From contig CAYFNT010000004.1 in the NCBI GenBank assembly GCA_964344565.1, forward strand, positions 62,001-126,000: 64,000 bases of DNA, read 5' to 3'. A program made the position numbers and the translations under genes. Source of the stretch: JACNKJ01 sp964344565 (GTDB lineage Bacteria > Krumholzibacteriota > Krumholzibacteriia > JACNKJ01). How positions within the stretch are numbered: position 1 is the first letter of the stretch; the number at the start of each line of letters is the position of its first letter. Shown in pieces: positions 26,939 through 35,297 of this stretch. Below the pieces are notes generated by a model. The model searched no databases, had not been told where the DNA came from, and saw only the letters and a program-made list of their open reading frames with translations.

Positions 26939-28618
26939 ATGAAAAGACTGGTATTCCTGATCCTGCTGGGAATGTTCGCGTCCTCGGCCGGCGCCCTGGA
27001 GTTGCGGAACGTGCTCTGGGACCGCGCCTTCTCGCCCAACGGCGACGAGGTCCAGGACGAGATGTCCCTGAGCTTCACGGTCTCTTCGGAGGAAGGCGAC
27101 CTCACCCTGATCCGCGCGCTGGTCGCGACCAGCAGCACGGTGCCGCCTCCCGAGGAGGACTGGGTGGAGGTGATCGTCGAGATGGACAGCGACCTGGGCC
27201 AGTTCCAGAGCATCGAGACCGCCTGGGACGGTCTGGACGACGGCGAGTCGCCCTATCCGGACGGCTTCTATTTTCTACACATCATCGCGAGCACCGATGC
27301 GGAGAGCTACTGGATGGATCCCGCCGGCGAGGTCGAGATCAACACCATCGCGCCGAGTTTCCTGAGCCTGGCCGTGGAGCCTCAGCCCTTCACGCCGCTG
27401 CTGGCCGGTGCCGACACCCTTCAGCAGATCTACTTCACCTCCGCGGACTTCGACACGATCACCGACAGCGCCACCCTGGAGATCCTGGCCTACAGCGAGT
27501 CGGCGGGGCAGTGGTACACCGTGAACCAGCTCGCCCGGGACGAGGGCTTCGCCCAGGACCTGGGCTACGGCGTTCGCTATCGCATCCTCTGGGACGGCAG
27601 CGATACCCTCGGCAACCGCAACGACGGCATGTTTCCCGGCATCCTCACCATCGAGGACGACGCGGGCAACTCGAGCCAGGCCCAGCTAACCCTGGACATG
27701 GACATCCTCGCGCCCACCCTCGAGGTTCTCGATCCCGAGATCTGGGTGGAGCAGGACCGGGGCTTCTACTTCAACTCGGAGAGCCTTCCGGACTCGCTGA
27801 GGATTCGGGCCAGTGACCGCAGCGGACTGGACAGCTGCATCGTCGCCTGGGGCGTGGATGCCCCCTTCGATACCCTTGGCATCGCGCTGGGCTCGGGAGA
27901 TCCGGAATTTGAGGATTATCTCTTCATGGTTCCCGAGCATTGGAGCGCCGACTCCACCTACTTCATCTACCTGGACGCCAAGGATCAGAACGGCCATTGG
28001 CTGAGCGAGATCGGGGAATCGCCCGAGGAGATTCGCGTCGATATCGACAACCTCCCTCCCGAAACGCCGATGTGGCGGACCCAGGGAGGCGACCGCATCC
28101 AGGCCTATGAGCAGATCTACGGCTCGGTCTTCGAGGACGATCAGGAGATCCACCTCTACCGGAACGGCGGGGATGTGGCCATCGACACCACCACCGCCGA
28201 GGGTGTCCTCGATTTCTTCTTCTTCGTCGATCTGGCCCAGGGGGAGCAGAGCTTCACGCTGCGGACCTTCGACCTCGCGAGGAACCCGTCGGGACTCTCC
28301 GAGGAACTGATCATCATCTACCATCCCGGAGCGGCCATCAACGTGCCGGGACGATTCCGGGGGGATGAGGGCGAGACCATCCAGATCAACACGCCCTCGG
28401 CGGCCGATCGGGTGGAGCTTCGCTTCTTCTCCCTGGACGGCGCCCTGCTCCGCGTGCTCGAGGCCACCGGAGGCCCCGACGAATGGGCGGCGGACTGGAA
28501 TCTTCTCGACGACAAGGGACGCGAACTCGCACCCGGCCTGCTGGCCCTGGTGATCCGATCCTATCTGAAATCCGGAGAGCTGCTCGTGGATCGAAAGGTG
28601 GTGGCCCTTGTCGACTAA
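26939..28618 (+). CDS. exported SPNGD-motif protein with FlgD-like repeats
   Basis: A 559-residue exported protein with signal peptide MKRLVFLILLGMFASSAGA. Right after cleavage lies RAFSPNGDEVQDEMSLSF, close to the SPNGDGxND motif of gliding/T9SS-associated and FlgD-type domains. Several Ig-like beta domains follow. The last 85 residues (VELRFFSLDGALLRVLEA, WNLLDDKGRELAPGLLALVIRS) again look like a FlgD-fold domain but lack the terminal LLK. Function is not established. It overlaps the start of the PorV-like barrel gene by 11 nt, so the two are probably made together. Confidence 0.75.
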   Translation: MKRLVFLILLGMFASSAGALELRNVLWDRAFSPNGDEVQDEMSLSFTVSSEEGDLTLIRALVATSSTVPPPEEDWVEVIVEMDSDLGQFQSIETAWDGLDDGESPYPDGFYFLHIIASTDAESYWMDPAGEVEINTIAPSFLSLAVEPQPFTPLLAGADTLQQIYFTSADFDTITDSATLEILAYSESAGQWYTVNQLARDEGFAQDLGYGVRYRILWDGSDTLGNRNDGMFPGILTIEDDAGNSSQAQLTLDMDILAPTLEVLDPEIWVEQDRGFYFNSESLPDSLRIRASDRSGLDSCIVAWGVDAPFDTLGIALGSGDPEFEDYLFMVPEHWSADSTYFIYLDAKDQNGHWLSEIGESPEEIRVDIDNLPPETPMWRTQGGDRIQAYEQIYGSVFEDDQEIHLYRNGGDVAIDTTTAEGVLDFFFFVDLAQGEQSFTLRTFDLARNPSGLSEELIIIYHPGAAINVPGRFRGDEGETIQINTPSAADRVELRFFSLDGALLRVLEATGGPDEWAADWNLLDDKGRELAPGLLALVIRSYLKSGELLVDRKVVALVD

Positions 28619-29549
28619 GACGAGATTGCTCGCGCTTTCGCTGACCCTGGCCCTCGCCCTGCCCGCCATCTCCGACGAGGGAGGCAGCTATCGATTCCAG
28701 GGCACCGGTACCCGCGACCTGGCCCTGGCCGGGGCGGCCCAGCTCGGGGAGGCGGGACTGGAAGCCCTCTTCCTGCAGCCTGCCTCGCTCAACAGCGTCA
28801 CGGGTTGGGAAGCCGGAGCCTTCATGCAGACATTCGGTGACGGCCTTCCGGTGCAGTACGGCAGCGTGGCCTTCGCCATGGGCTCGGGCGAACGCCTCGC
28901 CCTGGACGGCCACTACCGCGGCGACAGCGAAGTGGCCGTAGGCGGCGCGTTCCAGTATCTGAACGCCACCCTGGCGGACGACTCGGGATGGAGCGAGTGG
29001 AGCCTGGCCACCGCGGCGGCCTGGAGCCCCCTGCGCTGGTTCTCCCTGGGCGGGCGCGCCAGCTACTCCGGGGGCGGCAGCGAGGACGGGGAGGACCGGG
29101 CCGGCGCCTTCGCCCTGGACTTCGGCCTGCGCGTGAGGCTGCTGCATCCGGGGCTGGAGGCGGGCGCGCTCATGAAGGACTTCTGGCACCGTCAGTCCTG
29201 GAAGGAGGGCAGCGATTTCCGGCGCGAGGCCAGCACCGTGCTGTCCCTGGGATGGGGAGGCCTGTCCCTGCCCGTCCTGCCCGGCAAATGGCGCGTCGAG
29301 GGCCGAAGCACCAGCCATCTCTCCAAGACCGAGAGCTACGGCGCGGGCCTCGAGTGGACCCTTCTCGAGGGCCTGGCCACCCTGCGTGGGGGCTTCATGT
29401 CGTGGCAGCAGGGGGAAGAGCGCAACTACCCGACCTTCGGCTTCGGCGTCCAGAGCCGCGGCTATCAACTCGACTACGGCTACAGTCCCGACGTGGACGA
29501 GGGCCTGGCCGCCCGGCACCGCTTCTCGGTGACCCGCCGGGGATCCTGA
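28608..29549 (+). CDS. PorV/PorQ-like outer-membrane beta-barrel protein
   Basis: A 313-residue protein with signal peptide (residues 1-22). It has alternating amphipathic strands, many aromatic belts and glycine turns, as in UPF0164/PorV-PorQ family barrels. The start of the mature part, GTGTRDLALAGAAQLGEAG followed by LEALFLQPASL, resembles the conserved family opening (G.RA.A.GGA...A..WNPA.L). PorV works in type IX secretion, shuttling or docking cargo. The start is a TTG overlapping the previous gene; no other start codon fits before residue 60. Confidence 0.7.
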   Translation: MSTKTRLLALSLTLALALPAISDEGGSYRFQGTGTRDLALAGAAQLGEAGLEALFLQPASLNSVTGWEAGAFMQTFGDGLPVQYGSVAFAMGSGERLALDGHYRGDSEVAVGGAFQYLNATLADDSGWSEWSLATAAAWSPLRWFSLGGRASYSGGGSEDGEDRAGAFALDFGLRVRLLHPGLEAGALMKDFWHRQSWKEGSDFRREASTVLSLGWGGLSLPVLPGKWRVEGRSTSHLSKTESYGAGLEWTLLEGLATLRGGFMSWQQGEERNYPTFGFGVQSRGYQLDYGYSPDVDEGLAARHRFSVTRRGS

Positions 29550-29562
29550 TCGGAGAACGGGC

Positions 29563-30345
29563 TTGTACGGACAGCGCCCCACAGGTTTGAGCGCGAAGCT
29601 GCCCTTCGCGAACTCTCCCTATCCCTGGACCCTGCGTCTGGTCGTCCTGAATCTGGGCATCTTCTTCATCACCTTCCTCCTGCAGCAGAGCGTGGTGGGG
29701 GCCTGGCTGCACCTGCTCTTCTGGCTCCAGCCCATCCGCGTACTCACCCAGGGCATGGTCTGGCAGCTGGTCACCTACATGTTCTTCCACGCCGGGCTCA
29801 TGCATATCGGCTTCAACATGTTCCTGCTCTGGATGATGGGGCGCGAGGTCGAGGTCACCCTCGGGGGCGCGGCCTTCCTGCGGCTCTACTTCATCTCGGG
29901 CATCGTGGCGGGCCTGTTCAGCATGCCCATGCTCAGCGCCCACATCCTGGGCGCCAGCGGCGCGGTGCTCGGCATCCTGGCGGCCTACGGCAGCCTCTTC
30001 CCGGATCGCATCATCCTGGCCTTCATGATCATCCCCATGAAGGTGAAGCACTTCATCTGGCTGGTGGCGGCCATGGACCTCTACGGGGCCATCGCGGGCA
30101 CCGGGAACATCGCGCATCTGGCCCATATCGGCGGGCTCATCACGGGCTTGCTCATGATTCGCCGGGGCTGGTACCGCAAGGCCATCTTCGATCTGGAGGG
30201 GCGCAAACGCCGGCGCGACATGAATCGGATGAAAGAGGATCGCGAACGCGTCAATGAGATTCTCGACAAGGTGTCCCGGGAGGGCATCGGCGCTCTGGAC
30301 AAGAGTGAGAGAGATTTTTTGGAGCGAATGAGGAACACTCGTTAA
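29563..30345 (+). CDS. rhomboid family intramembrane serine protease
   Basis: A 260-residue polytopic membrane protease. The catalytic pair is visible as Ser132 in GASGAVLGILAAYGS and His188 in AHLAHIGGLITG. The HAGLMHIGFNMFLLW segment supplies the oxyanion region. The C-terminal 70 residues are charged and end with VNEILDKVSREGIGALDKSERDFLER, a cytoplasmic tail common in rhomboids of this type. A TTG start at 29563 follows CGGAGAA. It lies 13 nt after the PorV-like gene, a suggestive link between envelope export and intramembrane cleavage. Confidence 0.9.
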   Translation: MYGQRPTGLSAKLPFANSPYPWTLRLVVLNLGIFFITFLLQQSVVGAWLHLLFWLQPIRVLTQGMVWQLVTYMFFHAGLMHIGFNMFLLWMMGREVEVTLGGAAFLRLYFISGIVAGLFSMPMLSAHILGASGAVLGILAAYGSLFPDRIILAFMIIPMKVKHFIWLVAAMDLYGAIAGTGNIAHLAHIGGLITGLLMIRRGWYRKAIFDLEGRKRRRDMNRMKEDRERVNEILDKVSREGIGALDKSERDFLERMRNTR

Positions 30346-30374
30346 GTTCACATCCGGTTTATAGTTACACTTCC

Positions 30375-30403
30375 TTGAAAGCCCCTCTTTCCTAGGCTAA
30401 AAT
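30375..30403 (+). promoter_or_regulatory. sigma70-type promoter of the second C25 peptidase
   Basis: TTGAAA (30375-30380), a 17-nt spacer and TAAAAT (30398-30403). The predicted start near 30410 gives a 55-nt structured leader. Confidence 0.7.
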
Positions 30404-30409
30404 TAGTGT

Positions 30410-30464
30410 CTGAGCCGCCCTTTCCGGGCGGAGGTCAATTCCGCCCTCAAGGGAGTGTGGCACG
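30410..30464 (+). promoter_or_regulatory. leader with mutually exclusive hairpins
   Basis: Segment A CCGCCC (30415-30420) can pair with segment B GGGCGG (30426-30431). B, extended to GGGCGGA (30426-30432), can instead pair with segment C TCCGCCC (30440-30446). The ribosome site GGGAG (30451-30455) lies right after C and can pair weakly with its CCC. The layout could modulate translation. Confidence 0.4.
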
Positions 30465-33400
30465 ATGCCTCGACGACGACTTCTCGTTCTTGCCGTCCTG
30501 GTCCTTTCCCTCACTAGCGCCTATGCCGAGATCGTCGAGCGGGATCTCCCGCTGGACCGGCTCTGGGAATCCGGCCGGGAGGGATGGCGCTTGAACGCGG
30601 TTCTGCAAGATCCCGACAGCGACCGTTTCGCCCTGCCCAGCGTGGGCCGCTGGTGGGCCCTGGGACCGGGGGAGATCATCATTTCGGCGGAGTTGATCGT
30701 CGAGGAGGAGAGCGCCGAATCGCGGCTGTCGCGCGAGGCCCTGCGCATCCCCCTGGAGGGGAGCGAAGGCGGAACCATCCTGCCCGCGGAGGGCCCGCTC
30801 TGGAGCGGAGAGTACGGACTCACGGTCTCGACGCCGCGCATCCTGCACGGGCAGCGCTACCAGGTCCTGAATCTCACGCCCCTGAGGGCCGAGGAAGACC
30901 AGGTCTATGCCCTGCGCGATGCCCGCGTCAGGTTGGAGATCGCGCCCGCGGACATGAGCTTCGACGCGGCCCGTCCCCAGCGTCCCGACTTCCCCTTGAG
31001 GGAGAGAACCCTGGGGCTCATCGGCAATCAGCTGCTCAATCCGGAGGCCCTGCCCGCCGATAGCGGACGCGCCGTGGGAGGAAGCGGCTTTCCCACCGAA
31101 GCGCCGAGTCTGGACGGCAGCGAGGTGGAGATGGTCATCGTCACCGTGGATTCCTTCATGGATCTCTGCGAGACCTACGCCGCCCAGAAGACCGACTGGG
31201 GCATTCCCACGGTGGCGCGGAGCATGTCCTGGATCGCGAGCCACTATCCCTACGGCAGCGACCGGCCCGAGATGATCCGCACCTTCATCAAGGACGCCTA
31301 CGAGAAGTGGTCCATCAAGTACGTGCTCGTCGTCGGCGACACCGACGTGGTGCCCGTGCGCTACGCCTGGTCCACTCTCTTCGTGGAGCCCGTCTCCGCG
31401 CCCACCGATCTCTACTACAGCTGCCTGGACGGCAACTGGAACGCCGATCTGGACGCCTACTGGTGCGAGGTGGAGGAAGGCGGGGACCCCGGCGACGATG
31501 CCGACCTCGTGCCGGAGGTCTACGTGGGACGCTTTCCCGCGGGGAACTACACCCAGGCCGAAACCATGCTCGCCAAGATGCAGAACTCCCAGGACTGCGA
31601 GCACACCAGCTATCAGAATCAGGTCCTGCTCCTGGGAGAGGTGCTCTTTCCCCAGGACTGGACCTTCGGCGACACCATCCACATCGACGGCGCCGAGTAC
31701 TGCGAGCACGTGACCAATACCGGTTCGGGTCCCGAGCAGGATCTGATCCGCCTCTACGAGAACTACTACGACTATCCCGGAAGCGAAGAACTGCTGCGCT
31801 CCTCGTCCCTGGACGCCCTGGAGGCCGGTCCATCGGTGGTGTTGCACAACGGGCACGGCGGACGCCAGAACATGAGCGTGGGCGACGCGAGCATCACCTC
31901 CGCGGACGTGTCCGAGCTCGTGCAGCCGGACCGCTTCTACATGCTCTACATGGTCAACTGCACCGCGGCGGCCTTCGACTTCAACAGCCTGGCCGAGGCA
32001 TTCCTGAACAATTCCTTCGGCGGTACCTACGGCGTCATCGGCTCCACGCGGGAGACCTTTTCCAATATCAGCGTGAACTACCAGATCGTCTTCTTCGACG
32101 ATCTCTACACCGACCGCACCCTGCGCCTCGGCGAACTCTACGCCAACAGCCTCGTCGCCTTCGACGTGGAGGCCCAGGAGGATTCGGGCTACCGCTGGGC
32201 CCATCAGACCTTCGCCCTGCTGGGCGATCCCAGCGCCTGGGTGCGCTATGAGATTCCCGAAGCGCCGGTGGTCACCTACAATTCGAGTTACGAGGCGGGC
32301 AGCGGTCCTCTGACCGTCACGGTTCAGGACGGCAACCTCGCGGCCTGGCCCGATATCCGCGTGACTCTGCGCAAGGGCGACGAGGACTACCAGCGCGGCC
32401 TCACCGATGAAATCGGCGAGATCGTCTTCGATCCTCTGCCCGAGACCGCGGGTATCTACCAGGTGCGCGTGGACGCCCGTAACGGACTGCCCTGGCAGGG
32501 CCTGCTCAACGTCACCATGCCGGCCAGCGAGGAGTACCTGTCCATCGAATCGGTGACGGTGGACGACCTCAGCGACGGCAGCGTCATCGGCAACGGCAAC
32601 GGAGTGGCCGAGGCCGGCGAAACCGTGCGCCTGGCCATCGCCCTGCAGAATGAAGGCGACGGAACGGCATCGGGCATCAGCGCCGTGCTGAGCACCACCC
32701 ACGGCGGCGTCACTCTCCTGGACGACAACGACGCCTACTCCAATCTCGACCACGGGCAGGTGGATCTGGGCGGCGACGGCTATCTCCTGGAACTGGCCGA
32801 GTTCGGCGACGACGAGATCCTGCCCTTCGGCCTGAGCATCACTTCTTCGGGTGGCACGCAGGAGGAGGAATTCTTCCTGGAGACGGCGGCCAGGATTCTG
32901 GTGGTCTTCCGCACCGATCTGGATGACAGCGCCGGCGGCGACGGCGACGGCGATCTCGAACTGGGCGAGACGGCCGAGGTCTATATCTCCATCGCCAATC
33001 GGGGACGAGGCATGGCGCCCGACGTGAGCGCGAGCCTGGCGCCCTTGCCTCCCAGCGGCGTGAGCATCCTGAGCGGAGTGGTGGACTTCGGCGACATCGG
33101 CGGACTCAGCGGAGAGATGGGACCGGCCCAGTACACCGTGGAGCGCACCTCCGCATCCGATCCCCAGGTCTACATGTTCCTCACCGACGCCAACGGTCGC
33201 GTGGATACCCTGGAACTGCTACTGGAGCGTCCGGACGCCACCGTGTCGGCACCCGAGTTCGAGTTCACCACACAGGTCACGGAGCTCAAGCTCCACTGGG
33301 AGCCCGCCTCGGGCGAGGTGGCGGGTTATCGCGTCGAGCGTTCCGACGTGTCGGAGACCGGGCCTTTCGTGGAGGTCACCCCCGACTGGACCACCGCCAG

Positions 33401-35165
33401 CACCTTCGAGGACACCACCCTCGAACCCCTGTCGGTTTTCTGGTACCGCATCCTGCCGCTCTCGGCGAGCCTGCTGCCCGGCGATCCTTCACCGGTGGCT
33501 TCGGTGACCACGAATCCCGCCCTCAAGGCGGGATGGCCCCAGCAGCTGGAATGGTCCTCGCCCTGCACGGCCCTGGCCCTGGATCTCGACGACGATGGCG
33601 ACCTGGAGATCGTGGTGGGCAACAAGGAGCTCAACGGCTTCTTCTACGACGGCACCGAGCTGTCCAACGGCGATTTCGACGACGACACCCACGGACCTCT
33701 CAGCTTCGTGGGAGAGAAGTACGACGCGGCCCTCTCGGCCGGCGACGTCATTCCCGGCGGCGGACTCGAGGTCGTGGGAGCCAGCTGGAACAGCGGCGAA
33801 GTCGTGGTATGGGAATTCTCCTCCGGCCTGGGCAACGTCAATGCCTCGGTGGCCGTGGGATGGCCCCAGGACGTGGTCGCCGGCACGGGCATCTGGGCCT
33901 CGCCCTCCCTGGGCGACGTGGACGGCGACGGCGATCTGGAGATTTTCGTGGTGGACGTCTCGGGCGCCATGCTCGGCTGGCATCATGACGGCAGCGAGGT
34001 GATCGACGGCGATTCGGATCCCGGAACCCACGGCGTCTTCGACACGGGGCTCGGCGTCTGGCCGCGGGGAACGCCCTCCTTCGCCGACATCAACCAGGAC
34101 GGCGCGATGGAGATCTTCGTGCCTGCCCAGAACGGCGAGATTCGCGGCTACTGGGGCGACGGTACGGAGCTGCCCGGATTCCCCTTCGAGTACGGCGGCG
34201 AGATGTACGGCAGCCTCGCCATCGGCGACCTCGATTCGGACGGCCTTCCCGAACTGGTCTTCCACAACAGCAACGACTCGCTCTACGTGGTGAGTCACGA
34301 GGGCGAACGCCATCCCGGCTGGCCCATTCGGCTCATGTACGACAACTACAACTACTGGATGGCTCCCAGTCCAGCCCTGGCCGACGTGGCCGGCAGTTCG
34401 GCGCCGGAGATCTTCATCAGCTCCATGATCGATCACGACGATATCGAGCTGGGATTCATGGACATCACGGGCGCCTGGCTGCCCGGCTGGCCTGTGCTGG
34501 TCCATCACGTGAGCCAGTCCACGCCGGTGGTGGTGGACCTGGACGGGGATGAGGACTACGAGGTCGTCCACACCAACGAGAACGGCGAGATCCTCGTCTG
34601 GCACCACGACGGCGAACCCATGGCCGGCTTCCCCATCGTGCTGGGTGAGGCCGCCCGAGCCACGCCCACCTTCGCGGATCTGGACGACGACGGCTTCCTC
34701 GACATGGTCTATACCGGCTGGGACACCTACCTCTACGTCTGGGAGTTCCCGCAGGCGCCGGCCGATCAGAACTACGCCTGGTACACCTTCCAGCATGACC
34801 AGCTCCGCACCGGTTGGGACCGCACCCACGACTGGATCATCGGCGAGCTGGTGGGCATCGACGACGGAGAACTGCCGCCGGACGCGGTGCTCATGGACGG
34901 GGTCTGGCCCAACCCCTTCAACCCGAGCACGAGCATCCGCTTCACCCTGGGCGAGGGCTCCTCTCGCCAGGTGGAATTGGGCATCTACGACGCTCGGGGG
35001 CGCAGGTTGGCGCAGCTTCTGGATGGGAACATGGAGCCGGGCAGCTACGTGACCAGCTGGGACGGCCGCGATGAGAGCGGCCAGTCCATGCCCAGCGGAG
35101 TCTACTTCGCCCGCCTGCGGGTGGACGACCGGGTGGAGAGCAAGAAGATGACCTTGCTAAAGTAG
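30465..35165 (+). CDS. giant secreted C25 (gingipain-like) peptidase with T9SS-type sorting domain, paralogue 2
   Basis: A 1566-residue paralogue of the 12230 protein with the same order: signal peptide ending near SAYA; a propeptide of about 200 residues; C25 catalytic domain with HNGHGG (His464 of the GHG) and Cys499 in MVNCTAA; Ig-like domains; a fibronectin III-like domain near residue 930; and FG-GAP-type repeats (DLDDDGDLEIVVG, DVDGDGDLEIFVV, DLDSDGLPELVF). The FlgD-fold sorting domain starts at WPNPFNPSTSIRF and ends KKMTLLK. Substrate and activation are unknown. It ends just before the heptad inverted repeat and its bidirectional terminator. Confidence 0.88.
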   Translation: MPRRRLLVLAVLVLSLTSAYAEIVERDLPLDRLWESGREGWRLNAVLQDPDSDRFALPSVGRWWALGPGEIIISAELIVEEESAESRLSREALRIPLEGSEGGTILPAEGPLWSGEYGLTVSTPRILHGQRYQVLNLTPLRAEEDQVYALRDARVRLEIAPADMSFDAARPQRPDFPLRERTLGLIGNQLLNPEALPADSGRAVGGSGFPTEAPSLDGSEVEMVIVTVDSFMDLCETYAAQKTDWGIPTVARSMSWIASHYPYGSDRPEMIRTFIKDAYEKWSIKYVLVVGDTDVVPVRYAWSTLFVEPVSAPTDLYYSCLDGNWNADLDAYWCEVEEGGDPGDDADLVPEVYVGRFPAGNYTQAETMLAKMQNSQDCEHTSYQNQVLLLGEVLFPQDWTFGDTIHIDGAEYCEHVTNTGSGPEQDLIRLYENYYDYPGSEELLRSSSLDALEAGPSVVLHNGHGGRQNMSVGDASITSADVSELVQPDRFYMLYMVNCTAAAFDFNSLAEAFLNNSFGGTYGVIGSTRETFSNISVNYQIVFFDDLYTDRTLRLGELYANSLVAFDVEAQEDSGYRWAHQTFALLGDPSAWVRYEIPEAPVVTYNSSYEAGSGPLTVTVQDGNLAAWPDIRVTLRKGDEDYQRGLTDEIGEIVFDPLPETAGIYQVRVDARNGLPWQGLLNVTMPASEEYLSIESVTVDDLSDGSVIGNGNGVAEAGETVRLAIALQNEGDGTASGISAVLSTTHGGVTLLDDNDAYSNLDHGQVDLGGDGYLLELAEFGDDEILPFGLSITSSGGTQEEEFFLETAARILVVFRTDLDDSAGGDGDGDLELGETAEVYISIANRGRGMAPDVSASLAPLPPSGVSILSGVVDFGDIGGLSGEMGPAQYTVERTSASDPQVYMFLTDANGRVDTLELLLERPDATVSAPEFEFTTQVTELKLHWEPASGEVAGYRVERSDVSETGPFVEVTPDWTTASTFEDTTLEPLSVFWYRILPLSASLLPGDPSPVASVTTNPALKAGWPQQLEWSSPCTALALDLDDDGDLEIVVGNKELNGFFYDGTELSNGDFDDDTHGPLSFVGEKYDAALSAGDVIPGGGLEVVGASWNSGEVVVWEFSSGLGNVNASVAVGWPQDVVAGTGIWASPSLGDVDGDGDLEIFVVDVSGAMLGWHHDGSEVIDGDSDPGTHGVFDTGLGVWPRGTPSFADINQDGAMEIFVPAQNGEIRGYWGDGTELPGFPFEYGGEMYGSLAIGDLDSDGLPELVFHNSNDSLYVVSHEGERHPGWPIRLMYDNYNYWMAPSPALADVAGSSAPEIFISSMIDHDDIELGFMDITGAWLPGWPVLVHHVSQSTPVVVDLDGDEDYEVVHTNENGEILVWHHDGEPMAGFPIVLGEAARATPTFADLDDDGFLDMVYTGWDTYLYVWEFPQAPADQNYAWYTFQHDQLRTGWDRTHDWIIGELVGIDDGELPPDAVLMDGVWPNPFNPSTSIRFTLGEGSSRQVELGIYDARGRRLAQLLDGNMEPGSYVTSWDGRDESGQSMPSGVYFARLRVDDRVESKKMTLLK

Positions 35166-35170
35166 CATCG

Positions 35171-35296
35171 AGTCGCCAGTCTCCAGTCGCCAGTCTCCAG
35201 TCGTCGGTCTCCTGAAAAACACCCTCCCCCTTGCTGGGGGAGGGTTCTTTTCATGACTGGAGACTGGAGACTGGCGACTGGAGACTGGAGACTCTC
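35171..35296. repeat. heptanucleotide (CCAGTCK) inverted repeat flanking a terminator
   Basis: Left arm 35171-35212 is six 7-bp units (AGTCGCC, AGTCTCC alternating, then AGTCGTC and GGTCTCC). Right arm 35255-35296 is the inverse: GACTGGA twice, GACTGGC, GACTGGA twice, then GACTCTC. At least three consecutive units pair exactly between the arms, making a long hairpin around the inner terminator. The same heptad occurs in ftsK at 56130-56192. Confidence 0.75.
35221..35251. terminator. bidirectional rho-independent terminator
   Basis: ACCCTCCCCC (35221-35230), loop TTGCT, GGGGGAGGGT (35236-35245), then TCTTTT. Upstream GAAAAAC gives a T-run on the other strand. It serves the convergent peptidase (plus) and PDZ gene (minus). 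Confidence 0.85.
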
Positions 35297-35297
35297 T

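Noticed and set aside
35171..35296. CRISPR-like array
   Set aside because: The 7-bp units are contiguous with no spacers, the arms are inverted around a terminator, and no cas genes are present.
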